A stretch of DNA of 41,523 nt from RGIG6353 sp045531285. Its GTDB lineage: Bacteria > Bacillota > Clostridia > Oscillospirales > SIG627. Below the pieces are notes generated by a model. It had not been told where the DNA came from. It saw only the letters and a program-made list of their open reading frames with translations, and ran no database searches. The position numbers and the translations under genes are program-made. Shown piece by piece: positions 24,516 through 33,639 of the stretch; within the stretch, counting starts at the first letter, position 1; each line of letters starts with the position of its first letter. The stretch covers positions 1 through 41,523 of the forward strand of contig JAZSDT010000036.1 in the NCBI GenBank assembly GCA_045531285.1, in the 5' to 3' direction.

Positions 24516-26815
24516 TATTTACACACTACCTCAAGCTCCGAGCCGTTTACGCCCACGGACACTGAGGAAAGCCCTTCTTCGTATGATATTATCATTTTTT
24601 CTGCAATAACGTCTTCTATATGGGTCTGGATATAGCGGCGAACGTTACGCGCTCCGTACTTGTCGCTGTAGGACTCCTTGGCAATAAGCTTAACGGCTTC
24701 CTGTGAGCTTACAAACTCTATTGCCTTTTTGTCAAGGACAGCCTTAAGGTCGTTGAGCTGGATCTCAACTATCTTCTCTATCTCTTCAACACCCAGACGA
24801 TTGAAGGTAATGATCTCATCCACACGGTTGAGAAATTCAGGTCTGAGAAATTCTCCCAGTGCCTTTTCTGTTCTTTCCTCGTCTCTTGTGGCAGTACTTC
24901 CCGAGAAGCCCGAAACGTTGCTCACCGCAGTGGAGCCTGCGTTGGTGGTCATAATCAAAATTGTATTCTCAAAGTTGACCTGCTTACCGTGGGCATCGCT
25001 TATAACTCCGTCGTCAAGTATCTGGAGAAGTATATTCATTACGTCGGGATGTGCCTTTTCTATTTCGTCAAAGAGCACTACCGAATAGGGCTTACGTCTT
25101 ATCTTTTCCGTAAGCTGACCTGCTTCGTCGTAGCCAACGTATCCGGGAGGGGCACCGATAATTCTGGCAACCGAGTGCTTCTCCATAAACTCCGACATAT
25201 CAAGTCTGATAAGCGCCTCGGGAGAATCAAAGAGCTGGTTTGCAAGTATCTTTACAAGCTCGGTTTTACCAACTCCTGTAGGACCTGCGAATATAAATGA
25301 CACGGGACGGCGCTTGTAGGCAATGCCAACTCTTGAACGCTTTATGGCGCGGCAGAGCGCGGCAATCGCCTTGTCCTGACCGATTATCCTTGAAGAAAGG
25401 TCGGCTTCTATTCTTTCAAGCTTCTTGTAGTCGTTTTCTGCTATATCGCTTGCGGGAACACCTGTCCAAACCTCTATGACCTTTGCAAGATCCTGCTCCC
25501 TCAGCTTTATTTCGGCACGCTTCAAGGTAAGCTCGTCAAACTCATTCTGAGCCTTTATTTCCGAAACCTTTATGTCGGCAATGCGCGAATAAACGTCGTC
25601 GGTAGGCTCTGTGAGTGCTTCAAGCGCCTCGCGCTGTTCCTTGAGCTTCTTCATTTCGGACTGAAGCTCGGACATTCTGTTGATAACGGGACTTTCAAGT
25701 GCAACTCTGGCACAGGCTTCGTCAAGCAGGTCTATTGCCTTATCGGGCAGGAACCTGTCTGTAATATAGCGCTCCGAGAGGACTACCGTCTTTTCAACAA
25801 TGTCCTCGGGCACAACTATACCGTGGAAGCTTTCGTAGTACTTTTTAATGCCCATTATAACGTCTACGGTATCCTTTATTGATGGCTCGTTTACCATTAC
25901 AGGCTGGAAGCGTCTTTCCAGTGCAGAGTCCTTTTCTATATACTTACGGTATTCCGCAAGAGTGGTTGCACCAATCAGCTGTATCTCGCCTCTTGAAAGG
26001 GCAGGCTTCAGGATATTTGCGGCGTTCATACCGCCCTCGGTATCGCCTGTGCCCACAATGGTGTGCACCTCGTCGATAACAAGGATGATGTTACCCAGCG
26101 CCTTGACCTCTTCTATCAGTCCTCTTATACGGTTTTCAAACTGACCTCTGAACTGTGTGCCTGCAACAAGACAGGTCATATCCACAATAAAGACCTCTTT
26201 ATCACGGAGCTTGAAGGGAACGTTGCCTGCCACGATCCTCTGTGCAAGGGCTTCGGCAAGGGCAGTTTTTCCAACGCCGGGCTCACCGATGAGACAGGGG
26301 TTATTCTTCTGACGGCGGCAGAGTATCTGTATCATTCTTTCAAGCTCTTTATCTCTGCCTATAATATTGTCAAGCTTGCCGTCTCTTGCTCTTTTAGTCA
26401 GGTCTATGCAAAACTGAGACAGAAACTTTCTTTCCTTTTCAGCATTTTTATTTTTCTTTCCCTGAGCCTTGTCCGAGGCGTCCGTGCTTTTTTCGGGGAC
26501 ACCGGAATTGCCCATAAACAGTCTTCTCAAATCAAATGCGGGAGCGCCTGTACTGTCGGCACCGTCATCGCTTGGAATAAGCCCCGACATATCGGAGGCA
26601 TCCATTCCCTCCATAACGTCGGCAACCTCGCCGGATATCTGTTCTATTTCATCGTCACCGATACCCATTTTTTCAAACACGTCTGTAACGGGCTTTATTT
26701 TCAGCTCCTTTGCACACTTGAGACAAAGTCCCTCCTGCTTCTGCTCGTTAGCCTCGATTTTTGTAATAAATACCACTGCAGGACGCACCCTGCATCTTGA
26801 ACACATTTGCCACAT
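24515..26815 (-). CDS. clpE: ClpE-like AAA+ unfoldase (Clp/Hsp100, class I)
   Basis: ATP-dependent unfoldase expected to feed substrates to ClpP. The 766 residues begin with a zinc-finger-like C5xxC8...C31xxC34 module, as in ClpE and McsA, in place of the ClpC N-domain repeats. AAA domain 1 has Walker A GEPGVGKT (177-184), Walker B VIDE (246-249) and an ERRF arginine-finger region. A coiled-coil middle segment covers about 380-440. AAA domain 2 has GPTGVGKT (511-518) and LFDE (581-584). The ClpP-docking loop candidate is SGF near 635-637, slightly unlike the usual (I/L)GF. AAAGG precedes the ATG. ClpC is an alternative name, but the N-terminus favours ClpE. Confidence 0.88.
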   Translation of the reverse strand: MWQMCSRCRVRPAVVFITKIEANEQKQEGLCLKCAKELKIKPVTDVFEKMGIGDDEIEQISGEVADVMEGMDASDMSGLIPSDDGADSTGAPAFDLRRLFMGNSGVPEKSTDASDKAQGKKNKNAEKERKFLSQFCIDLTKRARDGKLDNIIGRDKELERMIQILCRRQKNNPCLIGEPGVGKTALAEALAQRIVAGNVPFKLRDKEVFIVDMTCLVAGTQFRGQFENRIRGLIEEVKALGNIILVIDEVHTIVGTGDTEGGMNAANILKPALSRGEIQLIGATTLAEYRKYIEKDSALERRFQPVMVNEPSIKDTVDVIMGIKKYYESFHGIVVPEDIVEKTVVLSERYITDRFLPDKAIDLLDEACARVALESPVINRMSELQSEMKKLKEQREALEALTEPTDDVYSRIADIKVSEIKAQNEFDELTLKRAEIKLREQDLAKVIEVWTGVPASDIAENDYKKLERIEADLSSRIIGQDKAIAALCRAIKRSRVGIAYKRRPVSFIFAGPTGVGKTELVKILANQLFDSPEALIRLDMSEFMEKHSVARIIGAPPGYVGYDEAGQLTEKIRRKPYSVVLFDEIEKAHPDVMNILLQILDDGVISDAHGKQVNFENTILIMTTNAGSTAVSNVSGFSGSTATRDEERTEKALGEFLRPEFLNRVDEIITFNRLGVEEIEKIVEIQLNDLKAVLDKKAIEFVSSQEAVKLIAKESYSDKYGARNVRRYIQTHIEDVIAEKMIISYEEGLSSVSVGVNGSELEVVCK

Positions 26816-26843
26816 AGATAAACCTTTCCGAAACTTTTTTCAC

Positions 26844-27386
26844 TTAATGATGCATTATATTCTTTTTGTAATTGACAACGTACATTGCCAAAGCAAACAA
26901 CATAAATAATATTAAAAGCACTCCCAGAACCGTTCTGAGAACCTGCGACATACTTTCCACGAGAACGAGAAGCGTCGCAATTATGTAAAAGGCAACAGTG
27001 CCTGCCTTGCCGTACCAGCCCGACTGCACGTATACCTTTTCCTTCTTAAGTGCACAAAAGGCACCTACAAGAAGGGCAAACTCCTTCAGCACTAAAACCG
27101 TAACTATCCACCACGGAACAAAACCGCTCTGCCCCAGACAAAGCAATGCGGCAATCTGCATACACTTATCTGCAAAGGGGTCGAGAATCTTTCCTATGTC
27201 GGATATCCAATTGTAACGTCTTGCAAGAACTCCGTCCACAACGTCGGTAAGTCCTGCAAGTAAAAATACTGCAACCGCCCATCCGTGCTGTTTTGTAACC
27301 TGAAACAGATATATGAAAACAGGAACCAGAAGGATGCGGAACACCGAAAGAATATTCGGAATATTTGATTTTTTGAAAGCACTCAT
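26844..27386 (-). CDS. pgsA: CDP-alcohol phosphatidyltransferase, PgsA-like
   Basis: Likely makes phosphatidylglycerol-phosphate from CDP-diacylglycerol and glycerol-3-phosphate at the membrane. The 180-residue integral membrane protein has the full CDP-alcohol phosphotransferase signature: D48, D51, G52, A55, R56, G65, D69 and D73. Several hydrophobic helices surround it. The start overlaps the cvpA stop by one base. Substrate choice (glycerol phosphate) is the default for this family size and is not proven. Confidence 0.9.
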   Translation of the reverse strand: MSAFKKSNIPNILSVFRILLVPVFIYLFQVTKQHGWAVAVFLLAGLTDVVDGVLARRYNWISDIGKILDPFADKCMQIAALLCLGQSGFVPWWIVTVLVLKEFALLVGAFCALKKEKVYVQSGWYGKAGTVAFYIIATLLVLVESMSQVLRTVLGVLLILFMLFALAMYVVNYKKNIMHH

Positions 27387-28120
27387 TATTTTACTCCGAT
27401 TTTATCTAAAATATCTTCTATCAAGCCTGCGGGAGTCTGATTTACTATATATTTGTAAATTATCGTTCCTTCTTCAAAGGTCTCTGTAGCAAGGTGCTCA
27501 CCGCTTATGTTGATATAAGGAACCACAGCCTTTACAAGAGCAGAAAATACAAACACAAATATTATACCAAGCAAGATACCCACTGCAAAACCGAGAACAC
27601 GGTTGGTAACGTTGAGTAAGGGAAGCTTTGCAATTTTGCCCAGAATAAATCCCACAAGCATAATGGCAAGTACGGAAACTGCAAAAATCACAAGAAATGC
27701 CACAACGTTTGATACTGCCGTTGCCAAGGGCTTTGCAATATACTCTATCATAAGGTCGCCCGCACTCTGACCGAATTCGGTGTACTTATCGCTTATGTGT
27801 GTAAAGTCGAAGCCCAGCGTCTTGGCAAACTTGAAGAACTCCGAGTGCTGAGCATCAATAAGCGGACCGATATCAACGTTTTTGTTGGGGTCAACTCCAA
27901 GCCAGCCCGAAACCTTGTCGATCACAAAGCCCTCGAAAAGCTTCTTGAAAAAGAGCTCGTAAAGAAACGACCCGAGCCTTGATGCAAAAATCGTTGCGAT
28001 TATAATGGCAATGATATTCTTCAAAAAGCTGACCACCATTTTTACAAATCCACTTTTAAAGCCCCATATACAGCAAGTAACGAATATAGCTATGATAAGT
28101 CCGTCAACCAGAAAATTCAT
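27386..28120 (-). CDS. CvpA-family membrane protein
   Basis: A 244-residue protein with an N-terminal GFKSGFVKMV segment and four or so membrane helices (about 5-20, 28-48, 135-160 and 175-200), typical of the CvpA/colicin V production family. The family has been linked to envelope stress and extracellular products, but its molecular function is unsettled. A strong GGAGG site precedes the ATG. It is 17 bp downstream of the DUF5711 gene and overlaps pgsA. Confidence 0.87.
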   Translation of the reverse strand: MNFLVDGLIIAIFVTCCIWGFKSGFVKMVVSFLKNIIAIIIATIFASRLGSFLYELFFKKLFEGFVIDKVSGWLGVDPNKNVDIGPLIDAQHSEFFKFAKTLGFDFTHISDKYTEFGQSAGDLMIEYIAKPLATAVSNVVAFLVIFAVSVLAIMLVGFILGKIAKLPLLNVTNRVLGFAVGILLGIIFVFVFSALVKAVVPYINISGEHLATETFEEGTIIYKYIVNQTPAGLIEDILDKIGVK

Positions 28121-28137
28121 AGAATACCTCCAAAAAA

Positions 28138-29325
28138 TTATTCAACCTCTACTCCCAGCGCCAAAGCAAGACCGTCATAGACAAGATAAACATTGCTTTC
28201 GTCCAAAAGCTCTACCGAACGGTAGCTTCTTTGAGAATCATACGTTCCGGACGTCTTTTTTGCAATATCCAAAACCGTTATATCCTCAACGCCCAAAAGA
28301 AATGCATAGCTGTCCGACAGACAAACGTCGGTTATCTCCGAGTTTACGGTATTTTCCATATAAGTATTTCCGTTTGAGTCAAAGATAATCATTTTATGTG
28401 TCTTACCCACCAGGTTTTCGTTGAGAAGCAGAGCAGTCCACTTGCCGCCTGCCTCAAATTTGCGCAGTGCCTTTGAATTGAACGGGTAGTCCGACAGCAC
28501 CTCGCCTGAAACAGATACCGTTCTCAGTGCCTTATCGGTCAGGCAAACGATATTGCCCTTTGAATTAAAGGCTACACGCATTATCATTTCCGAATTAAAG
28601 TCCAGTGCCGCAAGCACCTTATCGGAGTCTGCCGAAAGTATTACAAGCTCCGAAAGGATATCGCCCTGAGCCGTGCTTTTCATTGTTCCCACAGCCATAT
28701 AGGTAACGTCGTCGGTGTAAAGATCGGCACACAGCGAATACTTGTCTACGCTTCGCCAATTAAATATATTTTCAAAGCTGTTGTTATATACCTTAAGTGC
28801 CGAGGTGTGATCCTTTTCACCTGTCACTATACAGAAATTTCCCTTTTGATCAAGGGCAACGTCGTACACGGGATACTCCATAGTGGTTTCCCACAGCTTT
28901 GAAAAGGAATTGTATACAGCCACGTACTTTGAGCCTGTGTCCCATACGGCAAAGTATTTTTCGCCGATGGACAGTGCAGGAGAGGTGAGTCCGTGAGAGG
29001 AGGACAGTATTTCCTCGGAGGAAAGGTCGTATATTTTCAAGGCAGTCTTCGTAAGTACCACCAGGTCCTCCTTAAAGGCGCCTGTAACCGTAGCCGAATC
29101 CGACTCGAAATTTATCTGCGTATTATCGTCACTGCCAAAGGTAACGGGCTTTACGTCCACGTATTTCAAAAGATATCTGAAATTCTCGACAGTCAGGTCT
29201 TCCTTGTAAAACATAACTGCAAGGATCACAAAAACTATAAGCAGTGTAACGATAAGATAACGTGCTCTTTTTATTTTAGAATGGGTTTTTGAATAACCGT
29301 TTTCGTTTTTTTCGTTTTCAGCCAT
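28138..29325 (-). CDS. DUF5711 membrane-anchored beta-propeller-like protein
   Basis: A 395-residue protein with a short cytoplasmic lysine-rich tail and one membrane helix (about 22-41). The large extracytoplasmic part is made of repeated short strands (for example VVLTKTALKIYDLSSEEIL and IVCLTDKALRTVSVSGEVL), consistent with a beta-propeller. It matches DUF5711, often found beside CvpA genes in Clostridia. No enzyme motif is seen. AAGGAGG precedes the ATG. Role unknown, probably cell envelope. Confidence 0.82.
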   Translation of the reverse strand: MAENEKNENGYSKTHSKIKRARYLIVTLLIVFVILAVMFYKEDLTVENFRYLLKYVDVKPVTFGSDDNTQINFESDSATVTGAFKEDLVVLTKTALKIYDLSSEEILSSSHGLTSPALSIGEKYFAVWDTGSKYVAVYNSFSKLWETTMEYPVYDVALDQKGNFCIVTGEKDHTSALKVYNNSFENIFNWRSVDKYSLCADLYTDDVTYMAVGTMKSTAQGDILSELVILSADSDKVLAALDFNSEMIMRVAFNSKGNIVCLTDKALRTVSVSGEVLSDYPFNSKALRKFEAGGKWTALLLNENLVGKTHKMIIFDSNGNTYMENTVNSEITDVCLSDSYAFLLGVEDITVLDIAKKTSGTYDSQRSYRSVELLDESNVYLVYDGLALALGVEVE

Positions 29326-29340
29326 TTTTCCTCCTTGTAC

Positions 29341-30069
29341 TCAATATTCCGCCCTGTACAGTATAAGTCCGTCGGGCGGTGCCGTAAAGCCTGCCGCCGA
29401 GCGTGACTCCATTGCTATTATTTCGGGCATCGTAAGCTTCGTTCTTCCAAGATTGATATCAATGAGTGTGCCCACTATTATACGCACCATATTGTATAAA
29501 AAGCCGTCTGCCGAAACCGAGAAGGTAATAACGTCCCCATCTCTTACCGCATCAGCCTTGTATATTGTGCGGGTAGGGTCAACTATTTTCGACCCGGATG
29601 CCATAAAAGATGCAAAATTATGAGTTCCCAAAAGGTACTTTGCATCCTCTGCCATTTTCACTTCATCCAGCCTTGCCGAAATGCTGTAGGCTCTTTTTGC
29701 CATAAACGGATCGGGGATGGGTGAATTAAGTATCGTATAGTGATATTCCTTTGATTTGCAGTCGTATCTTGCGTGGAAATCCTCGGGTACCTCCAGACAG
29801 CTTTTTACTGCAACGGTATCGGGCAAAAGTGTGTTCATACCGCGCACTACCGCATCACAGGGAATACTGCGTTCTGTTTTTATATTGCATACGTAGTTCT
29901 GTGCGTGTACTCCGCTGTCGGTACGGCTGCACCCCGTTACAGTGGCAGGCGAGGAAAAGAATCTGTTTGCCGTCTGTGTCATTACCTCCTGAACGGTGAG
30001 AGCGTTTTTCTGGAATTGCCATCCCTTGTATGCGGAGCCGTCAAAGGCTATTGTAAGCTTGTAATTCAT
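29341..30069 (-). CDS. truA: tRNA pseudouridine(38-40) synthase
   Basis: Converts uridines 38-40 in the tRNA anticodon stem-loop to pseudouridine. The 242 residues begin with AFDGSAYKGWQFQ. The catalytic motif GCSRTDSGVHA holds the nucleophilic D51, and YHYTILN and GFLYNMVRIIVGTLIDI follow as in all TruA. GAGGAAG precedes the ATG inside the end of ecfT. The ecf-truA linkage is common in Firmicutes. Confidence 0.96.
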   Translation of the reverse strand: MNYKLTIAFDGSAYKGWQFQKNALTVQEVMTQTANRFFSSPATVTGCSRTDSGVHAQNYVCNIKTERSIPCDAVVRGMNTLLPDTVAVKSCLEVPEDFHARYDCKSKEYHYTILNSPIPDPFMAKRAYSISARLDEVKMAEDAKYLLGTHNFASFMASGSKIVDPTRTIYKADAVRDGDVITFSVSADGFLYNMVRIIVGTLIDINLGRTKLTMPEIIAMESRSAAGFTAPPDGLILYRAEY

Positions 30070-30076
30070 ATCTTCC

Positions 30077-30901
30077 TCAAAGCGCCAGTGAAGTTGGTAT
30101 CATATTAAGTGCAACAACTGCCGCTATAAAAATAACTGCAACAACAAAAGATGCAAGATCGCGGGGCGAGTATTTGAGAACTCTCATTCTTGTTCTGCCC
30201 TCGTCTCCCCTGTAGCATCTGCACTCCATTGCAATTGCCAGCTCGTCAGCTCTGCGGAATGCTGATATGAACAGCGGAATGAGTATGGGCAAAAATGCCT
30301 TCGCCTTATTGACAAGTCCCTTGCTGTCAAAGCCGGCTCCCCTTGCCTTTTGCGCACTGATTATCTTGTCGGTCTCTTCAAGCAAAGTGGGAATAAATCT
30401 CAGGGCTATCGTCATCATCATTGCAAATTCATGGACGGGTACGTGGAGCTTCTTCAAGGGCTTGAGAAGTCTTTCTATTCCGTCTGTCAGAGTAATGGGA
30501 GAGGTCGTATAGGTGAGAAGCACCGACGTGCCTATTATAAGAGCAAGAATTCTGACTATCATAAACACGGCATTTATAACGCCCTGTCTGTATATCCTTA
30601 TAAAGCCCCAGTGAACCAGGGGTGCATCCGTTGAGGTTGTCAGAAAAACGTTTATCAATGCAGTAAAGATTATCAGCACCATAACAGGCTTAACGCTTTT
30701 AAGCACGATTTTATAGGATATGCCCGAAAGTGCCACGAGCGTCAGCGCCGTAAGGAGCAAAAACGCAAGAGAATAAAGATTGGCTGCAACGAAAACAGTG
30801 ACAACGTATATTAAAACAAGTATTATCTTAGTCCTCGGGTCCAGTCTGTGCAAAAGCGAATTGCCCGAAAAATACTGCCCGAGTGTTATGTCTTTGAGCA
30901 T
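30077..30901 (-). CDS. ecfT: ECF transporter transmembrane component EcfT
   Basis: Scaffold membrane subunit of energy-coupling factor transporters, linking the two ATPases to exchangeable vitamin-binding S components. The 274-residue protein has five or more membrane helices. The C-terminal coupling helices carry the two Ala-Arg-Gly-like motifs, KARGAGFDSKG and ECRCYRGDEG. AGAAGGG precedes the ATG. It directly follows ecfA2. No S component lies in the window, so substrates are supplied by genes elsewhere. Confidence 0.95.
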   Translation of the reverse strand: MLKDITLGQYFSGNSLLHRLDPRTKIILVLIYVVTVFVAANLYSLAFLLLTALTLVALSGISYKIVLKSVKPVMVLIIFTALINVFLTTSTDAPLVHWGFIRIYRQGVINAVFMIVRILALIIGTSVLLTYTTSPITLTDGIERLLKPLKKLHVPVHEFAMMMTIALRFIPTLLEETDKIISAQKARGAGFDSKGLVNKAKAFLPILIPLFISAFRRADELAIAMECRCYRGDEGRTRMRVLKYSPRDLASFVVAVIFIAAVVALNMIPTSLAL

Positions 30902-30906
30902 TTGTA

Positions 30907-31761
30907 TTACCCTTCTTTTAAAGCTTCAAGTATTTTTTCAAACGCCTTATCAACGGTGTATATTCCCTTGCCGTCAATAAGTCCCATTTCTGTCAGCTCC
31001 TCGGCAAGCGAGGTTATCTGAGGGATGTCGAGACCCGATTCTTTTATAAGGTCCACACGGCGAAACACCTGGTCAACCGTTCCCGACGTGAGCACGGTAC
31101 CGCCCTTCATTACCACGATGTCGTCGGCATAAAGCGCCATATCCTCCATGCTGTGAGAAATTAGTATGACCGTTGAATTACGGCTGTCACGCCATTGCTT
31201 TATTCCTGTGAATATTTCGTCCCTGCCCTGAGGGTCAAGACCTGCCGCAGGCTCGTCAAGTACGATTACGTCGGGCTCCATTGCCATGATACCCGCAATG
31301 GCGACCCTTCTTTTCTGTCCGCCCGACAGCTCAAAGGGAGAGCGTTCAAAAAGCTCTTCTTCAATGCCGGTAAATCTGGCAGCCGTGCGTACACGGCGGT
31401 CTATTTCCTCCGGCGACAGCTTCATATTTGACGGTCCGAAGGCGACATCACGCCAGACGGTCTCCTCAAAAAGCTGGTACTCGGGGTACTGGAAAACAAG
31501 TCCCACACGGAAGCGTACCTGCGAAATGTAGCTGTCCTTGGCGAATATGTCCTTGCCGTCGAGAAGCACTCTTCCCACGGTGGGACGCAAAAGTCCGTTG
31601 AGAAGCTGGGCTACCGTTGATTTTCCGGAGCCCGTATGACCGATTATGCCGGTGATTCTTCCCTCACCGAATTCTAAGGTCACGTCCGACAGTGCCTCTT
31701 TTTCAAAGGGGGTGTCGGGACTGTATACGTATGATACGTTTTCAAGCTGTAATTTGCTCAA
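30907..31761 (-). CDS. ecfA2: ECF transporter ATPase EcfA2
   Basis: ABC-type ATPase of the ECF module, 284 residues. Walker A is GHTGSGKS, Q-loop LVFQYPEYQLFEETV, signature LSGGQKRRVAIAG, Walker B VIVLDEPAAGLDP and H-switch ISHSMED. The start is a TTG (31759-31761) with GAGGT upstream, overlapping the region of the ecfA1 stop; no in-frame ATG fits better. Confidence 0.94.
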   Translation of the reverse strand: MSKLQLENVSYVYSPDTPFEKEALSDVTLEFGEGRITGIIGHTGSGKSTVAQLLNGLLRPTVGRVLLDGKDIFAKDSYISQVRFRVGLVFQYPEYQLFEETVWRDVAFGPSNMKLSPEEIDRRVRTAARFTGIEEELFERSPFELSGGQKRRVAIAGIMAMEPDVIVLDEPAAGLDPQGRDEIFTGIKQWRDSRNSTVILISHSMEDMALYADDIVVMKGGTVLTSGTVDQVFRRVDLIKESGLDIPQITSLAEELTEMGLIDGKGIYTVDKAFEKILEALKEG

Positions 31762-31762
31762 A

Positions 31763-32617
31763 TCATTTACCTCGTTTAATTAGCTTTGCTATTGCCTCTA
31801 TAGCTTCCTCTTGTGAGATAACTCCCCGAGGAATATCGAATCCCGCCATTCTGAGACGGTGTGCAAGGTCTGTTACCTGCGGAACGTCAAGCTCTATTTC
31901 ACGGAGCTTTTCCACGTGGGAAAATACCTGTGACGGCGTTCCGTCAAGCTCTATTTTTCCGTCGTTCATAACTATTACCCTGTCGGCATCAGATGCCTCG
32001 TTCATATAGTGGGTAATAAGCACTACTGTCATTCCGTTTTCCCTGAGCTTGATAATGGTATCAAGGACTTCTTTTCTTCCGCGAGGGTCAAGCATGGCAG
32101 TGGATTCGTCAAAAATTATGCATTCGGGCTGCATGGCGATAATACCCGCTATTGCCACTCTCTGCTTTTGTCCGCCCGACAGCTGTGAGGGCGAATGCTG
32201 CTTGTACGCACTCATTCCCACGCTTTCAAGTGCACTGTCCACTCTTTTCCGTATTTCCGACGGCTCTACTCCCAGATTCTCGGGAGCAAATGCTACGTCC
32301 TCTTCAACGGTCGTGGCAACGATCTGGTTGTCCGGGTTCTGGAATACCATTCCAACCTTGCGTCTGACGTCGAATATTCTGTCATCGTCCGAGGTGTCTA
32401 TTCCGTCAACCCACACCTTGCCCGAGGTGGGCACGAGTATTCCGTTAAACAGCTTTGCAAGCGTTGACTTTCCCGAACCGTTGTGTCCGATAATAACAAC
32501 GAAGCTGCCCTTTTCTATTGTAAGATCAAGCTCTTTTATTACGTCGTCGCTTTTGTCCTCTATCTCCTCGGGAGTATAGTCAAAGGACACGTTTTCAAGC
32601 CTTATAAATTCATTCAT
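31763..32617 (-). CDS. ecfA1: ECF transporter ATPase EcfA1
   Basis: ABC-type ATPase of the ECF module, 284 residues from the ATG at 32617. Walker A is GHNGSGKS, Q-loop MVFQNPDNQIVATTV, signature LSGGQKQRVAIAG, Walker B CIIFDESTAMLDP (DEST rather than DEPT, as usual for EcfA1) and H-switch ITHYMNE. The ATG overlaps the stop of the methyltransferase gene (ATGA) and has AAGGTG upstream; an in-frame GTG at 32626 is the alternative. Confidence 0.94.
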   Translation of the reverse strand: MNEFIRLENVSFDYTPEEIEDKSDDVIKELDLTIEKGSFVVIIGHNGSGKSTLAKLFNGILVPTSGKVWVDGIDTSDDDRIFDVRRKVGMVFQNPDNQIVATTVEEDVAFAPENLGVEPSEIRKRVDSALESVGMSAYKQHSPSQLSGGQKQRVAIAGIIAMQPECIIFDESTAMLDPRGRKEVLDTIIKLRENGMTVVLITHYMNEASDADRVIVMNDGKIELDGTPSQVFSHVEKLREIELDVPQVTDLAHRLRMAGFDIPRGVISQEEAIEAIAKLIKRGK

Positions 32618-33480
32618 TTCATCCACCTTGCCGTTGCACCGCAGGGAAGTACAAGTCCCGTCGCGGTAACGGGCAAACCAATTTCATCAGACAGCACGTA
32701 GCCGCCACGCTTCTTTGCCACCTTCATTGTGAGAAGATAGGACATTGACGCAGGCTGAAGTCCCGTGGTATAGGAGTTGAGCACCACAAAAAGAGGGTCG
32801 TCCGAGAGCACCTTTTCGCACAGCTCAAGAAAAGCTCCAATGTTATCCTCAAGCTTCCACATCTCACCCGTAGGGCCTCTGCCGTATGAGGGAGGGTCGA
32901 GGATTATGGCATCGTACTTATTGCCTCGCCTTATTTCTCTTTCAACAAACTTTGCACAGTCGTCAACGATATAACGGATAGGAGCATCGGCAAGTCCCGA
33001 AAGTGCGGCGTTTTCCTTGGCAACGGCAACCATACCCTTTGATGCGTCAACGTGGCAAACCGATGCACCTGCCGAAGCGCAGGCAATCGTAGCACCGCCG
33101 GTATAGGCAAAGAGGTTGAGCACCTTGATAGGTCTGTTGGCATTTCTTATCTGCTCCATTTCCCAATCCCAGTTAACAGCCTGCTCGGGAAAAACTCCCG
33201 TATGCTTGAAGCCCATAACCTTGACGGAAAACTTGAGCGTTCCGTAGTCGATAGTCCAAGTGCCGTTCATCTCTTTGTTTTTTATGTCCCACGCACCGCC
33301 GCCGCTTTTTGAACGGTGGTAAATTCCGTCGGCGCGTTTCCACATATTGCTCGACCTGACGTCCTTCCAGATCACCTGAGGGTCGGGACGCTGAAGTATG
33401 AATTTTCCCCATCTCTCAAGCCTGAAGGAGTCGGATGTATCTATAAGCTCGTAGCTTTTCCATTTATCTGCTGTCCACAT
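32614..33480 (-). CDS. Class I SAM-dependent methyltransferase (RlmI/RlmK-like)
   Basis: Predicted 23S rRNA methyltransferase-type enzyme of 288 residues. The motif VLNLFAYTGGATIACASAGA forms the SAM-binding loop, HVDASKGMVAVAKENAALSG is strand 2, and the catalytic-region motif ILDPPSYGRG is typical of the RlmI/RlmK/YccW group. It lacks an N-terminal PUA domain. ATG at 33480 is preferred because AGAAAGGGATC lies just upstream. It is the first gene of the long minus-strand run, with its own promoter. The exact RNA target is unknown. Confidence 0.85.
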   Translation of the reverse strand: MWTADKWKSYELIDTSDSFRLERWGKFILQRPDPQVIWKDVRSSNMWKRADGIYHRSKSGGGAWDIKNKEMNGTWTIDYGTLKFSVKVMGFKHTGVFPEQAVNWDWEMEQIRNANRPIKVLNLFAYTGGATIACASAGASVCHVDASKGMVAVAKENAALSGLADAPIRYIVDDCAKFVEREIRRGNKYDAIILDPPSYGRGPTGEMWKLEDNIGAFLELCEKVLSDDPLFVVLNSYTTGLQPASMSYLLTMKVAKKRGGYVLSDEIGLPVTATGLVLPCGATARWMK

Positions 33481-33508
33481 AGTATATGATCCCTTTCTAT
33501 AATGAGAT

Positions 33509-33537
33509 ATTATACCATAAAGCTCGGTATAAATCAA
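33509..33537 (-). promoter_or_regulatory. Promoter of the methyltransferase-ecf-...-DUF4358 operon
   Basis: On the minus strand, TTGATT (33532-33537) and TATAAT (33509-33514) with a 17-bp spacer, 28 bp before the start codon. It is divergent from the rluA-type gene promoter in the same short intergenic region. Confidence 0.85.
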
Positions 33538-33587
33538 CGGATTTATTACAAAAATATAATATACTTTTCAACTTTTTCAAAAATCTC

Positions 33588-33616
33588 TTGCAAATATTTC
33601 ACAAATATAGTAAAAT
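33588..33616 (+). promoter_or_regulatory. Promoter of the RluA-type gene and downstream yyc region
   Basis: TTGCAA (33588-33593) and TAAAAT (33611-33616) with a 17-bp spacer, 23 bp before the start codon. Confidence 0.75.
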
Positions 33617-33639
33617 AGACAATGGATAGGAATGATTTT

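Noticed and set aside
26063..26800. Long plus-strand ORF (245 codons) opposite the clpE-like gene
   Set aside because: It is antisense to a clearly conserved AAA+ gene, has no recognisable domain and arises from codon bias. The same applies to 7881-8537, 20014-20760, 5511-6299 and 38186-38824.
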